Below, piece after piece: positions 17,602 through 26,943 of a DNA stretch of 64,000 nt. Source of the stretch: Bifidobacterium vespertilionis (lineage in GTDB: Bacteria; Actinomycetota; Actinomycetes; Actinomycetales; Bifidobacteriaceae); contig NZ_RZNZ01000001.1 of NCBI RefSeq assembly GCF_008698145.1, forward strand, positions 248,001 to 312,000, given 5' to 3'. Within the stretch, counting starts at the first letter, position 1. Each line of letters begins with the position of its first letter. The position numbers and the translations under genes are program-made. The notes under the pieces were generated by a model. That model was not told the origin of the DNA, ran no database searches, and saw only the letters and a program-made list of their open reading frames with translations.

Positions 17602-18807
17602 CTACTCGAGCACCTTCAGGCCCGGGAGCTCCTTGCCCTCGAGGAACTCGAGGGAGGCGCCGCCACCGGTGGAGATGTGCGAGAAGCCATCCTCCGGGAA
17701 GCCGAGGTTGCGCACGGCGGAAGCGGAATCGCCGCCGCCGACGATGGTGAAGGCGCCGGCCTTGGTGGCGTCCACCAGACCCTGGGCCACGGCCTTGGTG
17801 CCGGCGGCGAACTCCGGAACCTCGAACACGCCCATCGGGCCGTTCCACACGACGGTCTTGGAGTCCACGATCTTGTCGTGGAAGAGCTTCTGGGAGTCCG
17901 GGCCGATGTCCAGACCCATCTTGTCGGCCGGGATGGCGTCCGCCGGGACGACCTCCGGGTTGACCGGGGTGTCACCGGCCGGGAAGCCGGCGTTCACGAC
18001 CACGTCGGTGGGCAGCACGAGCTCGACGCCGTTCTTCTCGGCGGTCTCGATGTAGCCCTTGACCTTGTCCAGCTGGTCCTCCTCGAGCAGGGAGGTGCCG
18101 ACCTCGTAGCCCTTGGCCTTGAGGAAGGTGAAGACCATGCCGCCGCCAATGACCAGACGGTTGGCCTTGTCCAGCAGGTTCTCGATGACACCGAGCTTGT
18201 CGGACACCTTGGAGCCGCCGAGCACCACGGTGAACGGGCGCTCCGGGTTCTCGGTGGCCTTGGAAAGGGCCTTGACTTCCTTCTCCACGAGCAGGCCGGC
18301 AGCGGCCGGCAGATCGGCGGCCACGTCGTAGTTGGAGCCCTGGGCGCGGTGGACCACACCGAAGCCGTCGGACACGAAGGCCTCGCCGAGGGCGGCGATC
18401 TTCTTGGCGTAGGCGGCGCGCTCGGCGGGATCCTTGCTGGTCTCCTCCGGGTTGAAGCGCACGTTCTGCAGCAGGACCACGTCACCGTCGTTCATCGCGG
18501 CGACCTTGGCCTGGGCGTCCTCGCCGTAGGTGTCGGCGGCCAGCGGGACCTCGACACCCAGCAGCTCACCGAGGCGCTTGGCGACCGGAGCCAGCGACAG
18601 CTCGGGGACGACCTTGCCCTTCGGGCGGCCGAGGTGGGCCATCAGGATGACCTTGGCGCCTTCTTCGCGCAGGGCCTTGATGGTGGGCAGAGCAGCCTTG
18701 ATGCGGCCGTCGTCGGTGATTTCCTCGCCCTTCAGCGGGACGTTGAAGTCGGCGCGGACCAGAACGCGCTTGCCCTTGAGATCTCCGAGATCCTTGAGTG
18801 TCTTCAT
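17602..18807 (-). CDS. pgk: Phosphoglycerate kinase
   Basis: Glycolytic enzyme making ATP from 1,3-bisphosphoglycerate. 401 residues. Landmarks are [63 protein letters not shown] and [20 protein letters not shown] stands 6 nt before the ATG. whiA lies upstream with a terminator between, so pgk has its own promoter in the 18808-18880 gap. Confidence 0.98.
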   Translation of the reverse strand: MKTLKDLGDLKGKRVLVRADFNVPLKGEEITDDGRIKAALPTIKALREEGAKVILMAHLGRPKGKVVPELSLAPVAKRLGELLGVEVPLAADTYGEDAQAKVAAMNDGDVVLLQNVRFNPEETSKDPAERAAYAKKIAALGEAFVSDGFGVVHRAQGSNYDVAADLPAAAGLLVEKEVKALSKATENPERPFTVVLGGSKVSDKLGVIENLLDKANRLVIGGGMVFTFLKAKGYEVGTSLLEEDQLDKVKGYIETAEKNGVELVLPTDVVVNAGFPAGDTPVNPEVVPADAIPADKMGLDIGPDSQKLFHDKIVDSKTVVWNGPMGVFEVPEFAAGTKAVAQGLVDATKAGAFTIVGGGDSASAVRNLGFPEDGFSHISTGGGASLEFLEGKELPGLKVLE

Positions 18808-18880
18808 GTATATCCTTTCCTAACTGCGGTATGCAGGGAATGGGCTTATTGCCAATTCGCATAATACAGTCCACAACGAA

Positions 18881-18908
18881 CAAACCCCGCCATTTGGGGC
18901 GGGGTTTG
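18881..18908. terminator. Terminator after whiA
   Basis: CAAACCCCGCC pairs with GGCGGGGTTTG across a short ATTTGG loop; T-rich on both sides (GTTTGTTCG in the minus direction). It ends the whiA transcript. Confidence 0.75.
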
Positions 18909-18986
18909 GAAGGGTTTCGCGGCTTTATTCGCCGGGGCGGACGGCCATGACCGGCGGTCCGGTCGGGACTGCGGCCCGCTGCATGC

Positions 18987-19937
18987 TCAGACGTTCTGCT
19001 GGGCGCGCTGCTTCTCCACCTTGGCGCTCAGCTGGAGCAGGCGGCGGATGCGGCCCGCGATGGCGTCCTTGGTGACGGGCGGGTCCGCGAGACGGCCAAG
19101 CTCCTCGAGGCTGGCGTCGCGATGATCCAGACGCAACTGGCCCGCCGCGCGCAGGTTCTCAGGGATGTCGTCGCCGAGGATCTCGAACGCCTTGATGACC
19201 TTCTCGCTGGCCTCGACGGCGGCCTTGGCGCTGCGGCGCATGTTCGCATCGTCGAAGTTGGCGAGGCGGTTGGCCTTGCCGCGCGATTCGCCGTCGGAGC
19301 GCTTGCCGCTCCACTGACGGGACGACTGGGTGGCGCCGAGCAGCAGCAGCATGCGCTCGATGGCGTCGGGGTCGCGCAGGGTGACGCGCTCGGAGCTGCG
19401 CACCTGGCGGGCCTTCACATTGACGCCGAGTCGGCGGGCGGTACCCACCAGCGCCAGAGCGGCCTCCTGACCGGGGCAAATGATCTCCAGATAGCTCGCC
19501 TTGCCCGGGTCGGACAGCTCGCCGTGGGCAAGGAACGCGCCTCGCCATGCGGCCTTGATCTGCGCGATGTTGCCGCTGACGATATCCGCCGGCAGGCCAC
19601 GGACCGGACGCTTGCGACGGTCGAGCAGACCGGTCTGCAGCGCCAATGCGCCGCCCGCACGCAGCACACGCACGGAATAGCGCTGCACCGCACCCGTGGG
19701 GGTTTGACGGGACACCTCGATCAGATCGGAATCGTGGCCGAACACGTCCTTGATCGCGTCCTGCAGCCAACGAGCCGCGTCCAGCGAATCGAACTGGGCC
19801 TCAACAACGATGTGGTTCTGAATCAGGTGGAGTCCACCACCGAAACGGATCATCGCGGCGGCCTGCGCCTTCTTCGCGGCAGGCAGCTCGTTGTCGATTG
19901 CGGCAAGTTCGCTTTTGACGTCGTCGATCAGTGCCAA
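18987..19937 (-). CDS. whiA: Sporulation/cell-division regulator WhiA
   Basis: DNA-binding protein with a LAGLIDADG-like N-terminal domain and a C-terminal helix-turn-helix. In non-sporulating actinobacteria and firmicutes it affects division and nucleoid separation. 316 residues: [14 protein letters not shown] start, [35 protein letters not shown], and the C-terminal HTH with [29 protein letters not shown]. The start is a TTG with GGAGG 7 nt upstream. rapZ lies upstream; yvcK, often between the two, is not present in the 211-bp gap. Confidence 0.95.
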   Translation of the reverse strand: MALIDDVKSELAAIDNELPAAKKAQAAAMIRFGGGLHLIQNHIVVEAQFDSLDAARWLQDAIKDVFGHDSDLIEVSRQTPTGAVQRYSVRVLRAGGALALQTGLLDRRKRPVRGLPADIVSGNIAQIKAAWRGAFLAHGELSDPGKASYLEIICPGQEAALALVGTARRLGVNVKARQVRSSERVTLRDPDAIERMLLLLGATQSSRQWSGKRSDGESRGKANRLANFDDANMRRSAKAAVEASEKVIKAFEILGDDIPENLRAAGQLRLDHRDASLEELGRLADPPVTKDAIAGRIRRLLQLSAKVEKQRAQQNV

Positions 19938-20148
19938 GAGCCAGCCTCCTACAACTTCCTCAGTATTCGAGTTTTATTATCCGGCCGCGCGGAATGTTCC
20001 TCCGCGTGACCACCGGCTTTCTGTGATATCGAATCGGTTGGACAACCAAGGGCCTTTTCACCCCGATTTATCGATTCCGCGTTCAACATGTGAAAATCGG
20101 GTCGGGTCATCGACGCGCACGGGCAACGCAAGGCGTCAAACGTTTTGC

Positions 20149-21102
20149 TCACGCGCCTTGCCGATGGCGGTGCAGCTCCCTGGCGGAAACGGTGACGTTC
20201 AACCCGTGCAGGCGCAGCCTGCGCGCCAGCTCCTCGCTCATGGCGACGGAACGGTGCTGCCCTCCGGTGCATCCCACGGCGATGGTCACGAAGTGCTTGT
20301 CCTCGCGCGCATAGCCCTGGATGGCCGTGACGATGGCGGTCTCATAGGCGTCCAGAAATTCCCCGGCACCTTGGCTGGAGAGCACGTAGTCGCTCACGGG
20401 TTTGTCCAAACCGGTCAGCTCGCGCAGCTGCGGCACCCAGAACGGGTTCGGCAGGAACCGCACGTCGGCAACGAAGTCCGCGTCCAACGGGATGCCGTAC
20501 TTGAAGCCGAAGCTGAAGATGTGCACGGCGACGGTGCTGGGACCGGTGCCGAGCAAACCCTCGTACAGCTTGGTGGACAGCTGGTGGATGGACAGGTTCG
20601 AGGTGTCGATGACAATGTCCGCCCGCTCCTTCAAGTGGGCGAGCAGCGCACGCTCCTCGTTGATGCCGTCGATCAGGCGTCCGCCACGCTGCAGCGGATG
20701 GGGCCTGCGCACGGATTCGTAGCGCTTGACCAGCACCTCGTCGCTCGCGTCGAGGAACAGGATGCGGGTCTTGACGCCAAGGTCATCCAAATGGCTGAGC
20801 ACCTGGGACAAATCGTCGAAGTACGAGCGGGACCGCACGTCGATCACTGCGGCCAGCTTGTGGATCTTCGAGGCGGAGCTGGTCATCATGTCCACGAGCG
20901 GCACAAGCAGTTTGGGCGGCAGATTGTCCACCACGTACCAGCCCATGTCCTCCACGCTGTCCGCCGCATGGGATCGTCCCGCACCGGACATACCGGTGAT
21001 GAGCAGGACCTCGAAGCCCTCGGCGGGTTCCGGCCTGTCGTCGTCCGCCTGCGCGATTCGGTCATTCCTGTCGTTGAAACCGGTCAGTGCGTCGCTGGTC
21101 AT
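20149..21102 (-). CDS. rapZ: RNase adapter RapZ / nucleotide-binding protein YvcJ
   Basis: P-loop protein of the RapZ family, which in enterobacteria controls decay of the GlmZ small RNA and in actinobacteria sits with whiA. 317 residues. The P-loop is LLITGMSGAGRSHAADSVED, with the family signature WYVVDNLPPKL. The C-terminal domain reads FGFKYGIPLDADFVADVRFLPNP and IAVGCTGGQHRSVAMSEELA. The ATG overlaps the aroE stop as TGATG. An in-frame extension of about 65 codons inside aroE is not coding. Confidence 0.95.
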   Translation of the reverse strand: MTSDALTGFNDRNDRIAQADDDRPEPAEGFEVLLITGMSGAGRSHAADSVEDMGWYVVDNLPPKLLVPLVDMMTSSASKIHKLAAVIDVRSRSYFDDLSQVLSHLDDLGVKTRILFLDASDEVLVKRYESVRRPHPLQRGGRLIDGINEERALLAHLKERADIVIDTSNLSIHQLSTKLYEGLLGTGPSTVAVHIFSFGFKYGIPLDADFVADVRFLPNPFWVPQLRELTGLDKPVSDYVLSSQGAGEFLDAYETAIVTAIQGYAREDKHFVTIAVGCTGGQHRSVAMSEELARRLRLHGLNVTVSARELHRHRQGA

Positions 21103-22067
21103 CACAGCACCTCCTCCAGCGCCTGTCTCATGGCGATTTCCACATGATCGTCGTCCACGGTCGTATTCTGCAGCCTGCTGTCCGCGTCGCTGGGCGGATC
21201 GCCATCCCAGATCTTGGTCATCAACAGCACCTGGATCAGGGCCTGATACAGCAGCATCTCCTCGCCGCCGATGGCCAGCCCTCCCCGGCGCCGCCACGCC
21301 TGCATGAGCGCGCTGGGACGCGGGTCATAGACCACATCGAGCAACCGCGCGCCGCTGGCGGGGGCGACCTCCAAACCGGCCGAATCCAGCACCTCGGCCA
21401 CGGGATCGGCGGCATGGCCGGGAATGGTGCTGATGACCACGACGGATTCTGCGAACGCGCGCAGCAGGGCGTCATGGTCATCGAGCGCGATGAAGTCGAG
21501 CGCGTCGCCGCGCTTGAGGAACCGTTCGGCGAGCGGCTTCAATCCGAGGTTCTTGTCCGGGTGCCGGGCGGCGACGGTGATGTGGCCGACTTCGGGCATC
21601 ATCGTGCAGGCGGCCACCGCGGAGGACGCCGTGTTGCCGTTGCCGATGATCAGCGCGCGCCCACGCCTGTCCCCTTCAACGTGGATGCCGGCTGCACGGG
21701 TGGCATGGTCGAATGCGAGCTGAATGCCCACCACATCGGTGTTGTACAGTCGAATCGAGGGACCTGCGCCGGGTTTGTCCCAGTCGAAGACCGCGGTGTT
21801 GGCCACCTTGAGTTCCTTCGCCCACAGGTTCGACGGGATACCGTACGGCTGGATGGTCTTCTTGAGCGGCATGGTCAGGCTCAGGCCGGCCCATGAGGGA
21901 TCGAGCCCCTTGAGGAAGGCGTCGAGATCCCCCTCGCCCACCTCGTGGCGGTCATAGTGCCAGTCGTCAAGGCCGAGCGCCTTGTATGCCGCATTGTGCA
22001 GCACTGGGGACAACGAGTGCGCGATCGGCTTGCCGAGCACGGCGCAACGATGATTGACCTGGGTCAT
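21102..22067 (-). CDS. aroE: Shikimate dehydrogenase
   Basis: NADPH-dependent reduction of 3-dehydroshikimate, step four of aromatic amino acid biosynthesis. 321 residues. Substrate site GKPIAHSLSPVLHNAAYKALGL, catalytic lysine in LSLTMPLKKTIQPYG, KVANTAV, catalytic aspartate in YNTDVVGIQLA, and the nucleotide loop IIGNGNTASSAVAA. I use the ATG at 22067 behind AAGGAGG; an ATG eight codons earlier has no ribosome-binding site. It overlaps rapZ by one base. Confidence 0.92.
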   Translation of the reverse strand: MTQVNHRCAVLGKPIAHSLSPVLHNAAYKALGLDDWHYDRHEVGEGDLDAFLKGLDPSWAGLSLTMPLKKTIQPYGIPSNLWAKELKVANTAVFDWDKPGAGPSIRLYNTDVVGIQLAFDHATRAAGIHVEGDRRGRALIIGNGNTASSAVAACTMMPEVGHITVAARHPDKNLGLKPLAERFLKRGDALDFIALDDHDALLRAFAESVVVISTIPGHAADPVAEVLDSAGLEVAPASGARLLDVVYDPRPSALMQAWRRRGGLAIGGEEMLLYQALIQVLLMTKIWDGDPPSDADSRLQNTTVDDDHVEIAMRQALEEVL

Positions 22068-22134
22068 ATCCCTCCTTGTTCGCTCCTTCATCCTATCGTA
22101 CCGTCGGTCTCACTGTGTGATTCCCTCCGGAGTC

Positions 22135-23088
22135 TCAGCGATGCGCCAGGAAGTTTTCAACCAAGGCAATCATGGTGTCCTTCTCGCCCGGATCAGACAG
22201 TGCGATCATGAGCGTCATGGCGGCGAGGGCGTTGCCTTCCACCAAGAACGTCTCGTCATCGCGCAACGCGCCATTGCCGTCGAGGAAATACACGAACAGA
22301 GCCGCGGCGCAGCGCTTGTTACCGTCGGAGAACGGGTGGTCCTTGACGATCTGGTACAGCAGGTTCGCGGCCTTTTCCTGAACGGAACGGTACAATTCCT
22401 GCCCCGCGAAGGTCTGGTACAGTCCATTGACGATGCCTTCGAAGGCGCCGTTGCGCTCGCGGCCGAACAGGTCGGACCGCCCGTAGAACGGCAGCGAGCG
22501 CACGAACGCCCAAGCATCGTCGTAGGTGAGCCTCCAGTGCGGCTCCTGCCCTTTGGGCGTGGGCACATTACCCGTGTCATAGTCGTTCAGAAGCTCGAGA
22601 CTGGGCAGATACCGTTCGAGGATCTTTGCCGTGCCCGCGATCTCGGGCTCGTCGGAATGCGAAAGCACCTTGACCACGGTCCGCAGGGATTCGAGGCGCT
22701 TGCGGTTGATGGTATAACCGGCCACGAGATGCTGCTTGAGGACGGAGTTCGCCCATCTGCGGAAGTAGATGCCCTCCTTTGATTTGACCCGGTATCCGAC
22801 GGAGAGGATCATGTCGAGGTTGTAGTGCTCGACCTGATAGGTTTTTCCATCGGTTCCAGTTGTCGCAAATTTTGCGACAACTGGAATGCCCTGCAGCTCT
22901 TCCTTCAGCGCATTGCCGACATGTTTGCCGATCGTTTTGATGTCGCGGCCAAACAATAGTGCAAGCTGCTGCCGGTTGAGCCATACGGTCTCCTCGTCCA
23001 CCTTTACGTCCAGGTGAACGGTATGGTCCGGGCTCTCGTAGAGGGCGATTTGTCTGAGTTCGTTGTTGTGTTCGAGTTCGTTGTTCAT
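22135..23088 (-). CDS. RhuM family protein with C-terminal Fic/Doc domain
   Basis: 317 residues. The N-terminal two thirds match RhuM-type virulence proteins: WLNRQQLALLFGRDIKTIGKHVGNALKEEL, VEHYNLDMILSVGYRVKSKEGIYFRRWANSVLKQHLVAGY. The C terminus is a Fic/Doc fold with VKDHPFSDGNKRCAAALFVYFL; the K in DGNKR is the Doc-type variant of the Fic motif, which in Doc phosphorylates rather than AMPylates its target. No partner antitoxin gene is adjacent. AGAAGGGAA precedes the ATG. A double LexA box upstream implies SOS induction. It lies in an accessory block between aroE and uvrC. Confidence 0.85.
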   Translation of the reverse strand: MNNELEHNNELRQIALYESPDHTVHLDVKVDEETVWLNRQQLALLFGRDIKTIGKHVGNALKEELQGIPVVAKFATTGTDGKTYQVEHYNLDMILSVGYRVKSKEGIYFRRWANSVLKQHLVAGYTINRKRLESLRTVVKVLSHSDEPEIAGTAKILERYLPSLELLNDYDTGNVPTPKGQEPHWRLTYDDAWAFVRSLPFYGRSDLFGRERNGAFEGIVNGLYQTFAGQELYRSVQEKAANLLYQIVKDHPFSDGNKRCAAALFVYFLDGNGALRDDETFLVEGNALAAMTLMIALSDPGEKDTMIALVENFLAHR

Positions 23089-23113
23089 GGTTGTTCCCTT
23101 CTGATCGTGTGGC

Positions 23114-23170
23114 CACGGAAGCCGGCGCGACCATTTCTTTCATCCCTCGCCGGTTGCGCCGCCTTCCGTG
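23114..23170. repeat. Inverted repeat in the RhuM-Fic leader
   Basis: CACGGAAGCCGGCGCGACC (23114-23132) and GGTTGCGCCGCCTTCCGTG (23152-23170) pair with two mismatches across 19 nt. It lies between the LexA boxes and the start codon, so it would fold in the 5' UTR. Confidence 0.55.
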
Positions 23171-23193
23171 TGGTTACACTGTAACATGATCTA

Positions 23194-23222
23194 CGAACAA
23201 AAGTTCGACAAACATATGTTCG
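23194..23222 (-). promoter_or_regulatory. Double LexA (SOS) box upstream of RhuM-Fic
   Basis: CGAACAAAAGTTCG (23194-23207) is an exact CGAAC-N4-GTTCG site. One base later CAAACATATGTTCG (23209-23222) differs at one position. They lie about 105 bp before the RhuM-Fic ATG. The same motif occurs once at uvrA (33203-33216). Confidence 0.75.
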
Positions 23223-23325
23223 AGCTGTTTCGGCGTGTCGAAAATCGTTCACTCATTGGGGACGCCGGCCCCCGTATCGAATTGCGACAATGTTGCGCAC
23301 TGACTGTGGCGGATACCTGTTTGCA

Positions 23326-23378
23326 GGGCCGCACCTCCGCATGTCGTCCTCAAGGATGAGGGGCCGCACCTCCGCATG
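23326..23378 (+). repeat. Short direct repeat, part of the 23.1-23.5 kb gap
   Basis: GGGCCGCACCTCCGCATG occurs at 23326-23343 and 23361-23378. The 418-bp gap 23089-23506 otherwise holds the leader hairpin, the LexA boxes, and the ABC gene's ribosome-binding site (AAAGGTGG). I see no other gene in it. Confidence 0.6.
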
Positions 23379-23506
23379 GCTCGCTGTCATCCCAACGCAC
23401 TATGCCGCGCGCGACCGTGGATGCGTAGTCTGACGAATGAGTTACGACGCGGTTCCGGGACAAGGCATTCTTTGTCTTCAGACCCGCCTTTCTTGAAAGG
23501 TGGACC

Positions 23507-24886
23507 ATGCCAGCGATATCGGCGACCAATCTTTCGATCGGGTACAAGGGTTCCCCGATCGTCAGCGACATCAACCTGCAGTTGCATACTGGCAGGATCA
23601 TCTGTCTACTCGGGCCGAACGGCGCGGGCAAGACCACGTTGATGAAGACGCTGCTCGGGCGGATCAGGCCCGTGAGCGGGAGCGTCACCTATACGCAGAC
23701 GGGTATCGAGGAGATGTCCGCGGCGATAGACCACCCGAGTTTCTTTCCGTACCTGAGTGGCCGGCAGAACGTCCGGGTGGCCTCGGCGTTCTGGGGGCTG
23801 GACGTGGACCCGGAGTCAGCGTTGGATAGTGTGGGCATCGGCCGTGCGGCGCATGGACGGAAGGCGAAGGATTACTCGACGGGCATGAAGGAGCGTTTGG
23901 AGTTGTGCCTCGCCATGCTGTCTCGTCCGAGGTTCCTGTTTCTCGACGAGCCACAGAATGGTTTGGACGCCGACGGCATGATCTCCCTGACCGAAACGCT
24001 GCGCGCCTATCGGGATGCGGGCAACTGCGTGGTGATTTCCACGCATCTGCTCCACGAGATCCAAGGAGTCCCGGACGAATGCATTGTGATCCGCCATGGC
24101 CGGGCCGAGCAGATCACGGATCTGACCGGTGTGAACATCGCGGATCTATATGGTAGAGCCTTGAGTGCCGCTGCCCCTGTCCGCGCGCTGGTCACGTATT
24201 ACTGGAGCGCATGGTATTTCCTCGCCGCGGTGTTCGGGTCCGTATCGTCCCTTTTGATGGGCTCGTGGATTTCGAGCGAGGCGAATGGAACCCCGATCAC
24301 CGGAGGGTACAGCTTCCTGTTCACCGGCACTCAGCCGCTGATTTGCCTGGCACTGCTCTATGCGTGCGATGCCAGGGTCGCGAAGGCGCACTATGGGGGC
24401 CTGCCATATCAGGTGTACTTCGCGTGGAAACCATGTTCGCTCAGAACCGTATTCCGGGCGCTGGTCCTGATCGCCGTGAACCTGCTGAGCGTCCTGGGCT
24501 TCGACGCCATCATGATCCTGACGGGCGCCGCAATGCACCCGCATCTGACCGTGGTCCTGTGCTTCGTCGTTTTGCAAAGCCTGCTGATTGCGCTGGTCTA
24601 CTCGATCATCGAGATCGCCGTCAATCCCACGGCCGCAGGGGTCGTCTCGGGCGTCCTGTGCTATGTGTGGATCCTGCTGCCGGGCGACCTTCCCGACTAT
24701 GCGACACCCTACGTCGCGAACGCCCTGCGGGCCGTCGGATTGAACCTGAACGGCACCATGGCCCCGCCGGGGGCGACGGGAAGCCGGTCGCCCGGCGATC
24801 CCGTGATGCTCGCCCCGATTGTGGCGCTCAGTGTCGTCTATGTCCTGCTGGGCCGGTTCCGTTGCAAAGGAGTGGAAAGGAAATGA
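23507..24886 (+). CDS. ABC exporter with ATPase and membrane domain in one chain
   Basis: 459 residues. The N-terminal nucleotide-binding domain (about 1-215) has Walker A GPNGAGKTTL, Walker B FLFLDEPQNGLD and the switch histidine in VVISTHLL. The signature loop is weak, YSTGMKERLELCLAML, as in ABC-2-type exporters. From about residue 220 some six hydrophobic segments follow (WYFLAAVFGSVSSLLMG, VLIAVNLLSVLGFDAIMIL, LAPIVALSVVYVLLG). An ATPase-first fusion is unusual for this class. The stop overlaps the next gene's start (ATGA). The exported substrate is unknown. Confidence 0.8.
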   Translation: MPAISATNLSIGYKGSPIVSDINLQLHTGRIICLLGPNGAGKTTLMKTLLGRIRPVSGSVTYTQTGIEEMSAAIDHPSFFPYLSGRQNVRVASAFWGLDVDPESALDSVGIGRAAHGRKAKDYSTGMKERLELCLAMLSRPRFLFLDEPQNGLDADGMISLTETLRAYRDAGNCVVISTHLLHEIQGVPDECIVIRHGRAEQITDLTGVNIADLYGRALSAAAPVRALVTYYWSAWYFLAAVFGSVSSLLMGSWISSEANGTPITGGYSFLFTGTQPLICLALLYACDARVAKAHYGGLPYQVYFAWKPCSLRTVFRALVLIAVNLLSVLGFDAIMILTGAAMHPHLTVVLCFVVLQSLLIALVYSIIEIAVNPTAAGVVSGVLCYVWILLPGDLPDYATPYVANALRAVGLNLNGTMAPPGATGSRSPGDPVMLAPIVALSVVYVLLGRFRCKGVERK

Positions 24887-25527
24887 AGTATCTGTCGTAT
24901 ATCGAGCGCGTGGCGTTGATTCGCTGGTCGACGCTCGCCTTCATGGCCGCGTTGGTTCTGCCGCTGCTCTTCCTGCGCTACGGCAACACGATCGCGGTGG
25001 CTCAGTCGGCGTTGTCGGTCATGCTTCCCATCGCCACGGCCGGCCTCATCTTCTCCCATGCGCGGGTGCCCTCCTCGTATCGGTCCTTCAGCATCCACGA
25101 TCGGCTCCTGCTCCGCTTCAGCATGAAATCGCTATCGCTCGGCGTTGCGGTCAACGTCTGTCTGACCCTGCTGTACGGGCTTGCCATCGGATTCGTCGTC
25201 AATGAGCTGCTGTCCCTGCATGCGGCTTTGATGATGGCGTTCACCACTGTCGTCCTTTCCCTTGCATGCTTCGTCCTGCGACTGTGGACCAACGATCTCG
25301 CCGCCTGGAGCGTCGTCATCTTCCTCATCGTCGTCGGCCTTCCGATCGGTTCCGGCATGTTCCCGGACTCGCCGATCCTGTACGCCGTCATACCGACAAC
25401 ATGGATGCTGAACGGGGTGAAATACGCCGCCTACGTGATCCCGGTCGGCGTCGCCATCGCCGCGATCAGCGCATGGCTGTTGCGCAAGGCGGTCGTGTCT
25501 GACACTGGGGTACCAGACCATGAATGA
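24883..25527 (+). CDS. ABC-type membrane subunit (multi-pass protein)
   Basis: 214 residues with about six membrane segments (LAFMAALVLPLLFLRY, VAVNVCLTLLYGLAIGFVV, VVIFLIVVGLPIGSG, YVIPVGVAIAAISAWLL). The ATG overlaps the upstream ABC stop by 4 nt, with AAAGGA before it, so both parts are made together and probably form one transporter. No specific family recognised. Confidence 0.7.
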   Translation: MKYLSYIERVALIRWSTLAFMAALVLPLLFLRYGNTIAVAQSALSVMLPIATAGLIFSHARVPSSYRSFSIHDRLLLRFSMKSLSLGVAVNVCLTLLYGLAIGFVVNELLSLHAALMMAFTTVVLSLACFVLRLWTNDLAAWSVVIFLIVVGLPIGSGMFPDSPILYAVIPTTWMLNGVKYAAYVIPVGVAIAAISAWLLRKAVVSDTGVPDHE

Positions 25528-25771
25528 TCGTTGATCATCGATTATGATGCCCACGTGGGATTCCCACTTGCGCATATGGTATCCCGCAAAGTCCGAAATC
25601 CGCCCCGAAACGCAAAATAGCAAGGGAACGCCGGGAAGAAAACCGGTATCGTGGGCCTTGTCGGTGTTCAGCTTCAACCGTCCCGTGAGGGAGACGCTAT
25701 GCCGTTCACAGGACCGTTCATGAGGCTTGCGGAGCGCAATCCGACACGGGCCCGATGCGAAGGGGGATATC

Positions 25772-26830
25772 ATGCCGTTGCAACTGGTCCGTGAGGACAT
25801 CACGCGGATGCGCGTGGACGCGATCGTGAACGCGGCAAACACACGACTGCTCATGGGCGGCGGGGTGTGCGGCGCGATCTTCCGCGCTGCGGGCGCACGA
25901 CGGATGCGGGAGGCATGCGACCGGCTCTCCCCCATCCAGACCGGCGAGGCGGTCGCGGCGCCCGGCTTCGACTTGCCCGCGAGGTACGTGATTCACACCG
26001 CCGGACCGGTCTGGCATGGCGGCGGGCACGACGAGGAGCGGCTGTTGCGCGCCTGCTACCGCAATGCGCTGGCATTGGCCACGAAACTGGGCTGCACGAG
26101 CATCGCGTTCCCGCTGATCTCCAGCGGCATCTACGGCTATCCGAAGCCGGACGCGCTGCGCGTGGCCATCGACGAGATCCGCGGTTTCCTTGACGGGTAT
26201 CCGTCCGAGGAAAATGATCCCGACGTGTATCTGTGCGTATTCGACCGGTCCGCGTTCACGATCGCCTCGGAACTCGACCAGCGCATCCGCGAATACATCG
26301 ACGACCACTATGCGTCCTCGCACGAGGACCGCTCGCGGGACCGCGAACGGGAAATGCAGGGACTTGAAGCCGACCGTGGGATCGAACGGGCGCTGTCGTC
26401 GCGAGCCGTCAATGCGCCGCTTGCGGCCGAAAGCCCATCCTCCGCGCCACAATCGCGCCACTATGACGAGCGCGATGTGCTTGCGGATCTGGACGAACCG
26501 TTTAATGTCATTCTCCTTCGGCTCATCGACGCCAAGGGCCTTGACGACGTGGAGGTGTACAAGCGCGCCAACATCAGCCGCAAGCTGTTTTCGAAGATAC
26601 GCTGCGGCAACGGGTACATGCCCGGCAAGAAGACCGTATTGGCGCTGGCGATCGCCCTGCGCCTGGATGTTGACGAAACGGACGATCTGCTGGCGTGCGC
26701 CGGCTATGCGCTGTCGCACAGCGTGAAATTCGACGTGATCGTCGAATTCTTCATCGTCCATGGCATCTTCGACGTATTCGCGATCAACGAGACCCTGTTC
26801 CGCTACGACCAGCCGCTGCTCGGGCAGTGA
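25772..26830 (+). CDS. Macro-domain protein with C-terminal XRE-like domain
   Basis: 352 residues. Residues 1-175 form a macro domain: REDITRMRVDAIVNAANTRLLMGGGVCGAIF, VIHTAGPVWHGG and IAFPLISSGIYGYP, the loops that hold ADP-ribose. A charged linker (about 200-235) follows, then a helical region LIDAKGLDDVEVYKRANIS-RKLFSKIRCG and TVLALAIALRLDVDETDDLLACAGYAL, which looks like an XRE-type HTH with a C-terminal extension. It may remove or read ADP-ribose marks and bind nucleic acid or a partner. The ATG follows AAGGGGG. The vWA gene follows 113 bp later. Confidence 0.82.
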   Translation: MPLQLVREDITRMRVDAIVNAANTRLLMGGGVCGAIFRAAGARRMREACDRLSPIQTGEAVAAPGFDLPARYVIHTAGPVWHGGGHDEERLLRACYRNALALATKLGCTSIAFPLISSGIYGYPKPDALRVAIDEIRGFLDGYPSEENDPDVYLCVFDRSAFTIASELDQRIREYIDDHYASSHEDRSRDREREMQGLEADRGIERALSSRAVNAPLAAESPSSAPQSRHYDERDVLADLDEPFNVILLRLIDAKGLDDVEVYKRANISRKLFSKIRCGNGYMPGKKTVLALAIALRLDVDETDDLLACAGYALSHSVKFDVIVEFFIVHGIFDVFAINETLFRYDQPLLGQ

Positions 26831-26847
26831 TCACGGAGGCCGAACCG

Positions 26848-26895
26848 ATGTCGCCCGCAAAGCGACCACAGGCCGTCTCGATGCTGCCATGCTGA
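26848..26895 (+). CDS. Possible 15-residue leader peptide
   Basis: ATG with GGAGG 8 nt upstream, reading MSPAKRPQAVSMLPC then TGA, in the gap between the macro and vWA genes. Only the good ribosome-binding site supports it; it may be chance or a remnant. Confidence 0.2.
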   Translation: MSPAKRPQAVSMLPC

Positions 26896-26943
26896 TGATC
26901 GTCGCCGGCAAACCTGTCAGCGACGAACCGGAAAGGAACCAAC

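Noticed and set aside
23168-23359. 63-codon frame starting near the LexA boxes
   Set aside because: No ribosome-binding site, no similarity, and it crosses the SOS operator.
25528-25771. Gene in the 244-bp gap before the macro gene
   Set aside because: Only short frames; it holds a small palindrome (GTGGGATTCCCAC) and the macro gene's ribosome-binding site.
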